The notes beneath the pieces are model-generated. The model had not been told where the DNA came from. It worked only from the letters and a program-made list of their open reading frames with translations, and searched no databases. DNA of 64,000 bases, taken from Vibrio sp. Isolate34 (GTDB lineage Bacteria; Pseudomonadota; Gammaproteobacteria; Enterobacterales; Vibrionaceae). The stretch lies in assembly GCF_022397915.1 (NCBI RefSeq), contig NZ_JAKEUO010000016.1:7778-71777 (forward strand), given 5' to 3'. Both the position numbers and the translations under genes were made by a program. Positions 1-8,497 of the stretch are shown in pieces. Position 1 is the stretch's first letter, and each line of letters opens with the position of its first letter.

Positions 1-1
1 A

Positions 2-457
2 GAAATCGTTGGTATCAAAGAGACTACTCTTACTACTTGTACTGGTGTTGAAATGTTCCGTAAACTGCTTGACGAAGGTCGTGCAGGTGAGAACGTTGGT
101 GCACTTCTACGTGGTACTAAGCGTGATGACGTTGAACGTGGTCAAGTACTTTCTGCGAAAGGTTCTATCAACCCACACACTAAGTTTGAGTCTGAAGTAT
201 ACGTACTTTCTAAAGACGAAGGCGGCCGTCACACTCCTTTCTTCAAAGGCTACCGTCCACAGTTCTACTTCCGTACAACTGACGTAACAGGCGACATCAC
301 TCTACCAGAAGGCGTAGAAATGGTAATGCCAGGTGACAACGTTCAAATGACTGTTGAGCTAATCGCTCCAATCGCAATGGACGAAGGTCTACGTTTCGCA
401 ATCCGCGAAGGTGGCCGTACAGTTGGTGCTGGTGTTGTAGCTAAAATCTTTGCATAA
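2..457 (+). CDS. tuf: Elongation factor Tu, C-terminal part (5' end outside window)
   Basis: The reading frame is open from base 2, and the window starts inside the gene. The product is the GTPase that carries aminoacyl-tRNA to the ribosome. About 151 residues are visible, covering domains II and III; the GTP-binding domain is missing. The segments GTKRDDVERGQVL, GYRPQFYF and the C-terminus REGGRTVGAGVV are typical EF-Tu. Its place directly before secE-nusG suggests the tufB copy. Unlike the E. coli locus, no tRNA gene lies between it and secE. It ends in a strong intrinsic terminator. Identification is certain; the exact copy (tufA or tufB) is inferred from position. Confidence 0.98.
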   Translation, partial: EIVGIKETTLTTCTGVEMFRKLLDEGRAGENVGALLRGTKRDDVERGQVLSAKGSINPHTKFESEVYVLSKDEGGRHTPFFKGYRPQFYFRTTDVTGDITLPEGVEMVMPGDNVQMTVELIAPIAMDEGLRFAIREGGRTVGAGVVAKIFA

Positions 458-477
458 GATTTGACGAACCACTAGTA

Positions 478-506
478 AAAAGGGCATCATTTGATGCCCT
501 TTTTCT
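478..506 (+). terminator. Intrinsic terminator of tuf
   Basis: A 9-bp perfect stem (agggcatca / tgatgccct, 481-500) with a 2-nt loop is followed by five T. It lies 20 bases after the tuf stop. The next ~170 bases before secE hold no gene; a TTGACA at 531-536 may be a -35 element, but no convincing -10 goes with it. Confidence 0.9.
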
Positions 507-680
507 GCGCTGAAAAAAGAGTTGAGCGATTTGACATCAATTTCGGCTCTTAGCAAAGAATTAAACGGTCTTTTTGACTAAAATGACTGTTAGATGTGTT
601 GTTTTGCAACGCAAAGGAATGTGCCCTGCAACAGCGGGGTTATTGTCGTCTATATTTAAGACTTATCACAGGTTGGTTTT

Positions 681-1058
681 ATGAAAGCAAACGCTGAAAC
701 TCCTGATAGCTCAAGCGCAGCAGATACAATGAAGTGGATTGTCGCTTTTGTTCTGTTGGCTGCTGCTGTTGTGGGTAATTACCTGTATGGTGAATTGTCT
801 GTTGTAATTCGCGCTGCAGGTGTAGTTGTGCTGATTGCTGCCGCACTAGGCGTTGCAGCAACAACAACTAAAGGTAAAGCTGCGATCGATTTTGCAAAAG
901 AATCTCGTATGGAGATTCGTAAAGTGGTTTGGCCTACTCGCCAAGAAACTATGCAAACTACATTGATCGTTTTAGCTGTATGTATTGTTATGTCTCTAGT
1001 GCTTTGGGGAATTGACGGCATTATGGTCCGTCTAGTTTCTCTAGCAACTGGGGTGTAG
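681..1058 (+). CDS. secE: Preprotein translocase subunit SecE
   Basis: Encodes SecE, an essential inner-membrane clamp of the SecYEG protein-export channel. The 125 residues show three hydrophobic segments (about 15-32, 37-58 and 95-120), the three-TM arrangement of gamma-proteobacterial SecE. The conserved cytoplasmic stretch EIRKVVWPTRQE precedes the last helix. E. coli SecE is 127 residues. The ATG start is preceded by a G-rich stretch (caggttgg). nusG follows after 13 bases, so the two are co-transcribed and end at the terminator near 1711. Confidence 0.97.
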   Translation: MKANAETPDSSSAADTMKWIVAFVLLAAAVVGNYLYGELSVVIRAAGVVVLIAAALGVAATTTKGKAAIDFAKESRMEIRKVVWPTRQETMQTTLIVLAVCIVMSLVLWGIDGIMVRLVSLATGV

Positions 1059-1071
1059 AGGGTTCTGATTC

Positions 1072-1620
1072 ATGAGTGAAGCTCCAAAAAAACGTTGGTA
1101 TGTAGTTCAAGCCTTTTCTGGCTTTGAAGGTCGTGTTGCACAGTCGCTACGCGAGCATATTAAAATGCACAACATGGAAGAACTATTTGGCGATGTGCTA
1201 GTACCTACTGAAGAAGTAGTGGAAATGCGTGCAGGCCAACGTCGTAAAAGTGAACGTAAATTCTTCCCTGGCTACGTATTAGTTCAAATGATCATGAATG
1301 ATGAATCATGGCACTTAGTACGCAGCATTCCGCGTGTTATGGGCTTCATTGGTGGTACCTCTGATCGTCCTGCACCAATCACTGATAAAGAAGCTGATGC
1401 TATCTTGAACCGTCTAGAGAAAGCGAGCGAGTCTCCACGTCCTAAGACAATGTTCGAAGCGGGTGAAGTGGTTCGTGTTAACGATGGTCCATTTGCTGAC
1501 TTCAACGGTACTGTTGAAGAAGTAGATTACGAGAAAAGCCGCATTAAGGTATCTGTATCGATCTTTGGTCGTGCAACACCGGTTGAGCTTGAATTTGGTC
1601 AGGTTGAAAAACTGGACTAA
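1072..1620 (+). CDS. nusG: Transcription termination/antitermination factor NusG
   Basis: NusG binds the RNA polymerase clamp, suppresses pausing, and links polymerase to Rho or to the ribosome. The 182-residue protein has an N-terminal NGN domain (about 8-110: RWYVVQAFSGFE, then KFFPGYVLVQM) and a C-terminal KOW domain (about 128-180: GEVVRVNDGPFADFNGTV). Length is the same as or one longer than E. coli NusG. It is the second gene of the secE-nusG operon. The neighbouring ribosomal and RNA polymerase genes form the standard transcription/translation cluster. Confidence 0.98.
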   Translation: MSEAPKKRWYVVQAFSGFEGRVAQSLREHIKMHNMEELFGDVLVPTEEVVEMRAGQRRKSERKFFPGYVLVQMIMNDESWHLVRSIPRVMGFIGGTSDRPAPITDKEADAILNRLEKASESPRPKTMFEAGEVVRVNDGPFADFNGTVEEVDYEKSRIKVSVSIFGRATPVELEFGQVEKLD

Positions 1621-1710
1621 TACTCTTACCTTTTGAGCAAGTTGTGGATAAATAGTTCATAAGCTGTTCAAAATTAAAGAGTATAAAAAACCACCTTTTT
1701 AGGGTTGTTA

Positions 1711-1747
1711 AAGGCGCGAATTATGATTATAATTTCGCGCCTTTTTG
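1711..1747 (+). terminator. Intrinsic terminator of secE-nusG
   Basis: Arms aggcgcgaa (1712-1720) and ttcgcgcct (1734-1742) form a 9-bp GC-rich stem with a 13-base loop, followed by a T run. It separates secE-nusG from the L11 operon. Confidence 0.85.
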
Positions 1748-1783
1748 CTTCTGCGGAAGTAAAAAAGAGTTAATTGAAATTAT

Positions 1784-1833
1784 GGGGAGCTCGCCTTACG
1801 GCTGGCGCATGTACCCAAATATTAGGAAATATC
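1784..1833 (+). promoter_or_regulatory. L11 operon leader with probable L1-binding translational operator
   Basis: Between the nusG terminator and rplK, the leader contains a GC-rich imperfect hairpin (gctcgcc at 1790-1796, loop ttac, ggctggc at 1801-1807). A purine-rich AGGAAAT sits just before the ATG at 1834. In E. coli, ribosomal protein L1 represses its own operon by binding the L11 leader, which mimics its 23S rRNA site. I infer the same role from position and shape only. Confidence 0.5.
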
Positions 1834-2262
1834 ATGGCTAAGAAAGTTGAAGCTTATATCAAACTGCAAGTTGCAGCTGGTATGGCAAACCCAAGTCCAC
1901 CGGTTGGTCCTGCTCTAGGTCAACACGGCGTGAACATCATGGAATTCTGTAAAGCGTTCAACGCAAAAACAGAATCTGTTGAGAAAGGTCTACCTACTCC
2001 AGTAGTTATTACTGTTTACAACGACCGTTCTTTCACGTTCGTAACTAAGACTCCACCTGCTGCTGTTCTTCTTAAGAAAGCTGCTGGCGTTAAGTCTGGT
2101 TCTGGTCGTCCAAACACTGAAAAAGTGGGCACAGTAACTGACGCTCAAATCCAAGAAATCGCAGAAACTAAAGCTGCTGATATGACTGGTGCTGACATCG
2201 AAGCAATGAAGCGTTCTATTGCTGGTACTGCTCGTTCAATGGGCCTAGTGGTAGAGGGATAA
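1834..2262 (+). CDS. rplK: 50S ribosomal protein L11
   Basis: L11 forms the base of the GTPase-associated stalk on 23S rRNA and is needed for RelA activation. The chosen ATG at 1834 gives 142 residues, the same as E. coli; an in-frame upstream extension to 1774 runs through the leader hairpin and is not credible. Visible motifs are QVAAGMANPSPPVGPALGQ near the N-terminus and the C-terminal rRNA-binding domain ending GTARSMGLVVEG. Its lysine and N-terminal methylation is carried out by PrmA, also encoded in this window (26075-26962). rplA follows after 4 bases. Confidence 0.98.
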   Translation: MAKKVEAYIKLQVAAGMANPSPPVGPALGQHGVNIMEFCKAFNAKTESVEKGLPTPVVITVYNDRSFTFVTKTPPAAVLLKKAAGVKSGSGRPNTEKVGTVTDAQIQEIAETKAADMTGADIEAMKRSIAGTARSMGLVVEG

Positions 2263-2266
2263 GATC

Positions 2267-2971
2267 ATGGCAAAACTTACTAAGCGTATGCGCGTAATCC
2301 GCGACAAAGTTGACTCAACTAAAGAATACGAAATCAACGAAGCTGTTGCTCTTCTTAAAGAACTAGCTACTGCTAAATTCGTTGAGTCTGTAGACGTTGC
2401 TGTTAACCTAGGCATCGATGCTCGTAAATCTGACCAAAACGTTCGTGGCGCAACTGTGCTACCTCACGGTACTGGCCGTGACATCCGCGTTGCTGTTTTC
2501 ACTCAAGGTGCAAACGCAGAAGCTGCTAAAGCTGCTGGCGCAGATATCGTTGGTATGGAAGATCTTGCTGAGCAAGTGAAAAAAGGCGAAATGAACTTCG
2601 ACGTAGTTGTTGCTTCTCCAGATGCAATGCGTGTTGTTGGTCAACTAGGTACAATCCTAGGTCCACGCGGCCTTATGCCAAACCCTAAAGTGGGTACTGT
2701 AACTCCTAACGTTGCTGAAGCGGTTAAGAACGCTAAAGCTGGTCAGGTTCGTTACCGTAACGACAAGAACGGCATCATCCACACTACTATCGGTAAAGCA
2801 TCTTTCGGAGCTAACCAGCTTCAAGAGAACCTAGAAGCACTTCTAGTTGCTCTTAAGAAAGCTAAGCCTTCTTCAGCTAAGGGTACTTACCTGAAGAAAG
2901 TAAGCATCTCTACTACGATGGGTGCTGGTGTTGCTGTTGATCAAGCTAGTCTTGATACTCAAGCAAACTAA
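2267..2971 (+). CDS. rplA: 50S ribosomal protein L1
   Basis: L1 builds the mobile stalk at the ribosomal E site and represses translation of its own operon. At 234 residues it equals E. coli L1. The signature region GTILGPRGLMPNPKVGTV is intact around residues 127-144. The start is 4 bases after the rplK stop, so translation is probably coupled. A hairpin containing the next promoter begins right after its stop. Confidence 0.98.
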   Translation: MAKLTKRMRVIRDKVDSTKEYEINEAVALLKELATAKFVESVDVAVNLGIDARKSDQNVRGATVLPHGTGRDIRVAVFTQGANAEAAKAAGADIVGMEDLAEQVKKGEMNFDVVVASPDAMRVVGQLGTILGPRGLMPNPKVGTVTPNVAEAVKNAKAGQVRYRNDKNGIIHTTIGKASFGANQLQENLEALLVALKKAKPSSAKGTYLKKVSISTTMGAGVAVDQASLDTQAN

Positions 2972-2972
2972 T

Positions 2973-3010
2973 TTGCTTAGGCGCAGATTTAGTGTATACT
3001 TCTGCGCCTA
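2973..3010 (+). promoter_or_regulatory. Promoter of the L10 operon, embedded in a 10-bp inverted repeat
   Basis: TTGCTT (2973-2978), a 16-base spacer and TATACT (2995-3000) make a plausible sigma-70 promoter. The same bases are flanked by the perfect inverted repeat taggcgcaga (2978-2987) and tctgcgccta (3001-3010). Read-through RNA from rplKA would fold over the promoter, whereas new transcripts would start inside the right arm. The second arm is followed by only a weak T run, so termination would be partial. Confidence 0.6.
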
Positions 3011-3221
3011 ATATTTGTGGTTGGGTGGTTTTAAAGCAATTTGAAATCATCTATCCCAAGACCGTAGGCGCTGTCGATTTTCATTAGATTATTGATAGCT
3101 TAATAAAACCTACGTAGGCGATGTTGTGGTTTGAAGTGGATTTATTCATTTTTAAATAACATCGTAAACGCTCAATACATTTTGTATTGGGTGCTGTAAT
3201 CACAACCAGAGGTTAATCCAA
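3011..3221 (+). promoter_or_regulatory. L10 leader (autoregulatory 5' UTR of rplJL-rpoBC)
   Basis: A 211-base untranslated leader precedes rplJ. Long-range complementary pieces (cctacgtaggcg near 3109-3120 and ccgtaggcg near 3061) and a hairpin caatacattttgtattg (3172-3188) show strong structure. In gamma-proteobacteria, L10-(L7/L12)4 binds such a leader and represses translation of rplJ and rplL. Assigned from position and structure; no covariance model could be run. Confidence 0.65.
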
Positions 3222-3716
3222 ATGGCTTTAAATCTTCAAGACAAAAAAGCAATTGTTGCTGAAGTCAACGAAGCTGCCAGTGGTGCACTTTCTGCAGTTG
3301 TAGCTGATTCTCGTGGCGTTGAAGTTGGCGCAATGACTTCTCTACGTAAACAAGCTCGCGAAGCGGGTGTTTACATGAAAGTTGTTCGTAATACACTAGC
3401 ACGCCGTGCGGTTCAGGGTACAGACTACGAGTGTCTAGTAGACACTTTCACTGGTCCAACTCTGATCGCGTTCTCTAACGAGCACCCAGGTGCTGCAGCG
3501 CGTCTTTTCAAAGACTTCGCTAAAGAGAACAAAGATTTCGAGATCAAAGCTGCTGCATTTGAAGGCGCAGTTACTGATGCTGAAGTACTAGCGACACTAC
3601 CAACTTACGACGAAGCTATCGCACGCCTAATGATGTGCATGAAAGAAGCTTCTGCTGGCAAGCTGGTTCGTACTATCGCTGCACTACGTGACCAAAAAGA
3701 AGAAGCAGCGGCTTAA
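3222..3716 (+). CDS. rplJ: 50S ribosomal protein L10
   Basis: L10 anchors two or more L7/L12 dimers to the ribosomal stalk. The 164-residue sequence has the N-terminal RNA-binding domain (ALNLQDKKAIVAEVNEAA, LRKQAREAGVYMKVVRNTLARRA) and the C-terminal L12-binding helix (LVRTIAALRDQKEEAAA). Length equals E. coli L10 within one residue. The SD CAGAGG lies about 9 bases before the ATG. rplL begins 57 bases downstream in the same transcript. Confidence 0.98.
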   Translation: MALNLQDKKAIVAEVNEAASGALSAVVADSRGVEVGAMTSLRKQAREAGVYMKVVRNTLARRAVQGTDYECLVDTFTGPTLIAFSNEHPGAAARLFKDFAKENKDFEIKAAAFEGAVTDAEVLATLPTYDEAIARLMMCMKEASAGKLVRTIAALRDQKEEAAA

Positions 3717-3773
3717 GCCTTGCTTTTCACTGGTTGCAAATTAAACTTATTGTTGACTTAAAAGAGAATTGTT

Positions 3774-4142
3774 ATGTCTATTACTAACGAGCAAATCCTA
3801 GACGCAGTTGCAGAAATGTCTGTAATGCAAGTTGTTGAGCTTATCGAAGCTATGGAAGAGAAATTCGGCGTTTCAGCTGCAGCTGCAGTTGTAGCTGGTG
3901 GCGCAGCTGGCGGCGACGCTGCTGCTGAGCAAACCGAATTCGACGTAATCCTAACTGCTGCTGGCGCTAACAAAGTACAAGTTATCAAAGCTGTACGTGG
4001 CGCAACTGGCCTAGGTCTTAAAGAAGCTAAAGGTCTTGTAGACTCAGCTCCTGCAGCGCTTAAAGAAGGCGTTGACAAAGCTGAAGCTGAAGCTCTTAAA
4101 GCACAGCTAGAAGAAGCTGGCGCTTCTGTTGAAATCAAGTAA
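3774..4142 (+). CDS. rplL: 50S ribosomal protein L7/L12
   Basis: L7/L12 is the multicopy stalk protein that recruits translation factors. The 122 residues comprise the N-terminal dimerisation domain (about 1-32), a flexible Ala/Gly hinge (about 33-53) and the C-terminal factor-binding domain with KVQVIKAVRGATGLGLKEAK. It is followed by the attenuator that separates ribosomal-protein from polymerase expression. Confidence 0.98.
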   Translation: MSITNEQILDAVAEMSVMQVVELIEAMEEKFGVSAAAAVVAGGAAGGDAAAEQTEFDVILTAAGANKVQVIKAVRGATGLGLKEAKGLVDSAPAALKEGVDKAEAEALKAQLEEAGASVEIK

Positions 4143-4173
4143 TTATTACTTAATTTCATAGCCGCAAGGCTAA

Positions 4174-4207
4174 TGGCTGGTGGTTTATTAACCACCGGCC
4201 TTTTTGC
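4174..4207 (+). terminator. Partial terminator/attenuator between rplL and rpoB
   Basis: The stem ggctggtggt (4175-4184) / accaccggcc (4191-4200) has one mismatch, a 6-base loop and a following T5. In E. coli the rplL-rpoB gap holds a leaky terminator that lowers polymerase synthesis relative to ribosomal proteins; position and form match. The remaining ~170 bases before rpoB hold no gene. Confidence 0.75.
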
Positions 4208-4377
4208 GCTGTAGGGCTATGACGAAATTTCCGCTGTTTAACCGTCATAATCCGAGCAAAAAAACAGTCATTTTTTCGAAATGATTGTTCACTACCACTA
4301 AACAGCTGTTTGTCACCACCCCCTCTGAAGAGTGTTTTGGGTGGTTTGGGTCACTTATCAGCGAGCTGAGGAACCCC

Positions 4378-7300
4378 ATGGTTTACTCTTATACCGAGAA
4401 AAAGCGCATCCGTAAGGATTTTGGTACTCGTCCACAAGTTTTGGACATTCCATACCTGTTATCGATCCAGCTTGATTCTTTCGACAAATTCATCGAACAG
4501 GATCCAGAAGGTCAATACGGTCTTGAAGCTGCTTTCCGTTCTGTATTTCCAATTCAGAGCTACAACGGCAATTCTGAGCTGCAATACGTTAGCTACCGTC
4601 TTGGTGAGCCAGTTTTTGACGTTAAAGAATGTCAAATCCGCGGTGTTACTTACTCAAAGCCACTACGCGTAAAACTACGTCTAGTTATCTTTGATCGAGA
4701 TGCACCAGCAGGTACTGTAAAAGACATTAAAGAACAAGAAGTCTACATGGGCGAAATTCCGCTTATGACAGACAATGGTACTTTCGTAATTAATGGTACC
4801 GAGAGGGTTATCGTATCCCAGCTGCACCGAAGCCCAGGCGTGTTCTTCGACAGTGATAAGGGTAAGACCCACTCATCAGGTAAAGTTCTTTATAACGCAC
4901 GTGTAATTCCTTACCGTGGCTCATGGTTAGACTTTGAGTTCGATCCTAAGGATAACTTATTCGTACGTATCGACCGTCGTCGTAAGCTACCAGCATCGAT
5001 TATTCTTCGTGCACTTGGTAAATCGACTGAAGAGATCCTTGATCTGTTCTTCGACAAAGTGAACTTCGAAGTGAAAGACCAAACTCTTCTTATGGAGTTG
5101 GTTCCTGATCGTCTACGTGGTGAAACTGCGTCATTCGACATCGAAGCAAACGGCAAAACTTACGTTGAGACTGGTCGTCGTGTTACTGCTCGCCATATCC
5201 GTCAACTTGAAAAAGATGGCGTTGAGCACATCGAAGTACCAGTAGAGTACATCGTTGGTAAAGTTGCATCTAAAGATTACATCAATGAAGCAACTGGCGA
5301 GATCATCGTTGGCGCGAACCAAGAGATTAGCCTAGAAGCACTTGCTAACCTGTCTCAAGCAGGCCACAAGGCTCTACAAACTCTGTTCACGAATGACCTA
5401 GATCACGGTCCATTCATGTCAGACACTCTACGTGCAGATAGCACAGTAGATCGCATCTCAGCATTGGTAGAAATCTACCGCATGATGCGTCCTGGCGAGC
5501 CACCAACGAAAGAAGCTGCAGAATCTCTATTCGAAAGCCTATTCTTCTCTGAAGAACGTTACGACCTATCAACTGTAGGCCGTATGAAGTTCAACAGCTC
5601 TATCGAGCGTGAAGAAGAAGAAGAGCGCGGTACTCTGGATGAATCAGACATCATCGAAGTGATGAAGAAACTGATTGGTATCCGTAACGGTATTGGTGAA
5701 GTGGACGATATCGACCACCTTGGCAACCGTCGTATCCGTTCTGTAGGTGAAATGGCAGAAAACCAATTCCGTGTTGGTCTAGTTCGTGTAGAACGTGCCG
5801 TTAAAGAGCGTCTAAGCCTTGGTGACCTTGATGCAATCATGCCTCAAGATCTTATCAACGCTAAGCCGATCTCTGCTGCAGTTAAAGAATTCTTTGGCTC
5901 TTCACAGCTTTCACAGTTCATGGACCAAAACAACCCATTGTCAGAAGTTACGCACAAGCGTCGTATCTCTGCTTTAGGTCCTGGTGGTCTTACTCGTGAG
6001 CGCGCAGGCTTCGAAGTACGTGACGTTCACGTAACTCACTACGGTCGTCTATGTCCGATCGAAACGCCTGAAGGTCCAAACATCGGTCTAATTAACTCGC
6101 TATCTGCGTTTGCACGTTGTAACGATTACGGTTTCCTAGAAACTCCGTACCGTCGTGTAGTAGATGGTGTAGTAACAGAAGAAGTTGATTACCTGTCTGC
6201 AATCCAGGAAGGTCAATTCGTAATCGCGCAGGCAAACACCGTTCTTACAGAAGAAGGTACGTTTGCAGATGAGCTAATCACAGCTCGTCAAAAAGGTGAA
6301 TCTGGTCTTCACCCTCGTGATCACGTTGACTACATGGACGTTGCGACAAACCAAGTAGTATCTATCGCTGCTTCGCTTATCCCGTTCCTAGAACACGATG
6401 ATGCGAACCGTGCATTGATGGGTGCGAACATGCAACGTCAAGCTGTACCAACACTTAAGGCTGATAAGCCTCTAGTAGGTACTGGTATTGAACGTAACAT
6501 CGCAGTTGACTCTGGTGTTACAGCTGTTGCTAAACGTGGTGGTCAAGTTCAGTCTGTAGACGCTTCTCGTATCGTAGTTAAGGTTAACGAAGATGAGTTG
6601 GTACCTGGCGAAGCTGGTATCGATATCTACAACCTAACTAAGTACACGCGTTCGAACCAAAACACATGTATCAACCAACGTCCAACTGTACTTCCTGGCG
6701 AACCAGTTGCACGCGGCGACGTTCTTGCTGACGGTCCTTCAACAGACCTTGGTGAACTAGCTCTTGGCCAAAACATGCGTATCGCGTTCATGCCTTGGAA
6801 TGGTTACAACTTCGAAGACTCGATCTTAGTATCTGAGCGCGTAGTTCAAGAAGACCGTTTCACGACTATCCACATTCAAGAACTATCTTGTGTGGCTCGT
6901 GATACTAAGCTGGGCTCTGAAGAGATCACAGCTGATATTCCAAACGTAGGTGAGTCTGCTCTGTCTAAACTAGACGAGTCAGGTATCGTTTACATTGGTG
7001 CTGAAGTTAAGGGTGGCGACATCCTAGTTGGTAAAGTAACACCTAAAGGTGAAACTCAACTGACTCCTGAAGAGAAGCTACTACGTGCTATCTTCGGTGA
7101 GAAAGCATCTGATGTTAAAGATACTTCTCTACGTGTACCAAACTCTGTTTCGGGTACTATCATCGATGTACAAGTCTTCACTCGCGATGGCGTAGAGAAA
7201 GACAAGCGTGCACTTGAAATCGAACAGATGCAGCTTAAAGAAGCTAAGAAAGACCTAACGGAAGAGTTCCAAATTCTTGAGGGTGGCCTTCTTAACCGTG

Positions 7301-8406
7301 TTAAAGCTGTACTTCTGTCTGGTGGTTACTCTGAAGCTAAGCTTGATACTATCGGTCGTAAGCAATGGCTAGAGCAAGTTCTAGAAGACGATGCGCTACA
7401 AACACAGCTTGAGCAACTTGCTGAGCAGTGGGATGAGCTAAAAGCAGACTTCGATAAGAAGTTTGAAACTAAGCGTCGTAAAATCACTCAAGGTGATGAT
7501 CTAGCGCCTGGCGTTCTTAAGATTGTTAAAGTTTACCTAGCGGTTAAACGTCGTATCCAGCCTGGTGATAAGATGGCCGGTCGTCACGGTAACAAAGGTG
7601 TAATCTCTAAGATTAACCCTGTTGAAGACATGCCATACGATGAGAAAGGTCAACCTGTAGACATCGTACTTAACCCGCTGGGTGTACCATCGCGTATGAA
7701 CATCGGTCAGATCCTAGAAGTTCACTTAGGTTTGGCTGCGAAAGGTATCGGTGACAAGATCAACCAAATGGTTAAGGAACAACAAGAACTGCATAAGTTC
7801 CGTGAGTTCCTACAGAAGGTTTATGATCTTGGTGATACTCGTCAGAAAGTTGATATTGCTGAACTGTCTGATGATCAAGTTCGTACACTGATCAAGAACC
7901 TACGTGGCGGTCTACCGATTGCTACTCCTGTGTTCGACGGTGCTTCTGAGACATTAATCAAAGAACTACTTAAACTGGGTGATCTGCCAGAATCTGGTCA
8001 GCTTAAACTGTTTGATGGTCGTACTGGTGATTCGTTTGAGCGTCCTGTAACTGTAGGTTACATGTACATGCTGAAACTGAACCACTTGGTTGATGACAAG
8101 ATGCACGCTCGTTCTACTGGTTCTTACAGCCTAGTAACTCAGCAACCACTTGGTGGTAAAGCTCAGTTCGGTGGTCAGCGTTTCGGTGAGATGGAAGTAT
8201 GGGCACTAGAAGCATACGGTGCTGCATATACTCTACAAGAAATGCTAACAGTTAAGTCGGATGACGTTAACGGCCGTACTAAGATGTATAAGAACATCGT
8301 AGATGGTAACCATAGCATGGAACCTGGTATGCCTGAGTCGTTCAACGTACTGTTGAAAGAGATTCGCTCGCTAGGTATCAACATCGAGCTAGAAGACGAA
8401 GAGTAA
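4378..8406 (+). CDS. rpoB: DNA-directed RNA polymerase subunit beta
   Basis: Encodes the 1342-residue beta subunit, the same length as in E. coli. The ATG at 4378 gives the family N-terminus MVYSYTEKKRIRKDFG and has the purine-rich GAGGAA upstream; the frame stays open upstream to 4285 but that extension is leader. The rifampicin-binding region (FFGSSQLSQFMDQNN, then HKRRISALGPGGL) has the usual sensitive-type residues. The conserved C-terminal KPLVGTG, GYNFEDSI, GDKMAGRHGNKG and QFGGQRFGEMEVWALEA are intact. The gene is co-transcribed with rpoC 91 bases downstream. Confidence 0.99.
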   Translation: MVYSYTEKKRIRKDFGTRPQVLDIPYLLSIQLDSFDKFIEQDPEGQYGLEAAFRSVFPIQSYNGNSELQYVSYRLGEPVFDVKECQIRGVTYSKPLRVKLRLVIFDRDAPAGTVKDIKEQEVYMGEIPLMTDNGTFVINGTERVIVSQLHRSPGVFFDSDKGKTHSSGKVLYNARVIPYRGSWLDFEFDPKDNLFVRIDRRRKLPASIILRALGKSTEEILDLFFDKVNFEVKDQTLLMELVPDRLRGETASFDIEANGKTYVETGRRVTARHIRQLEKDGVEHIEVPVEYIVGKVASKDYINEATGEIIVGANQEISLEALANLSQAGHKALQTLFTNDLDHGPFMSDTLRADSTVDRISALVEIYRMMRPGEPPTKEAAESLFESLFFSEERYDLSTVGRMKFNSSIEREEEEERGTLDESDIIEVMKKLIGIRNGIGEVDDIDHLGNRRIRSVGEMAENQFRVGLVRVERAVKERLSLGDLDAIMPQDLINAKPISAAVKEFFGSSQLSQFMDQNNPLSEVTHKRRISALGPGGLTRERAGFEVRDVHVTHYGRLCPIETPEGPNIGLINSLSAFARCNDYGFLETPYRRVVDGVVTEEVDYLSAIQEGQFVIAQANTVLTEEGTFADELITARQKGESGLHPRDHVDYMDVATNQVVSIAASLIPFLEHDDANRALMGANMQRQAVPTLKADKPLVGTGIERNIAVDSGVTAVAKRGGQVQSVDASRIVVKVNEDELVPGEAGIDIYNLTKYTRSNQNTCINQRPTVLPGEPVARGDVLADGPSTDLGELALGQNMRIAFMPWNGYNFEDSILVSERVVQEDRFTTIHIQELSCVARDTKLGSEEITADIPNVGESALSKLDESGIVYIGAEVKGGDILVGKVTPKGETQLTPEEKLLRAIFGEKASDVKDTSLRVPNSVSGTIIDVQVFTRDGVEKDKRALEIEQMQLKEAKKDLTEEFQILEGGLLNRVKAVLLSGGYSEAKLDTIGRKQWLEQVLEDDALQTQLEQLAEQWDELKADFDKKFETKRRKITQGDDLAPGVLKIVKVYLAVKRRIQPGDKMAGRHGNKGVISKINPVEDMPYDEKGQPVDIVLNPLGVPSRMNIGQILEVHLGLAAKGIGDKINQMVKEQQELHKFREFLQKVYDLGDTRQKVDIAELSDDQVRTLIKNLRGGLPIATPVFDGASETLIKELLKLGDLPESGQLKLFDGRTGDSFERPVTVGYMYMLKLNHLVDDKMHARSTGSYSLVTQQPLGGKAQFGGQRFGEMEVWALEAYGAAYTLQEMLTVKSDDVNGRTKMYKNIVDGNHSMEPGMPESFNVLLKEIRSLGINIELEDEE

Positions 8407-8444
8407 TCCCTCCTCTTTTTAAAAGAAGATAGGATTATTTGGTA

Positions 8445-8476
8445 AAAGGGAGCCCGCTGCAGTAGCGAGCTCCTTT
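8445..8476 (+). repeat. Intercistronic hairpin between rpoB and rpoC
   Basis: The sequence from aaagg (8445) to ccttt (8476) folds into an imperfect hairpin with inner pairs gagc/gctc and cgct/agcg. There is no T run, so it is more likely a processing or stability element than a terminator. It ends ~20 bases before the rpoC start. Confidence 0.5.
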
Positions 8477-8497
8477 AACTCCTTACAGGAGCTGAAT

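Noticed and set aside
53..680. tRNA gene expected between tufB and secE
   Set aside because: No cloverleaf or CCA end can be found; the gap has only the tuf terminator and AT-rich sequence.
1774..1833. Longer N-terminus for L11
   Set aside because: The extension crosses the leader hairpin and SD; the ATG at 1834 gives the exact E. coli length.
4285..4377. Longer N-terminus for RNA polymerase beta
   Set aside because: The extra residues have no counterpart in RpoB and the ATG at 4378 matches the family.
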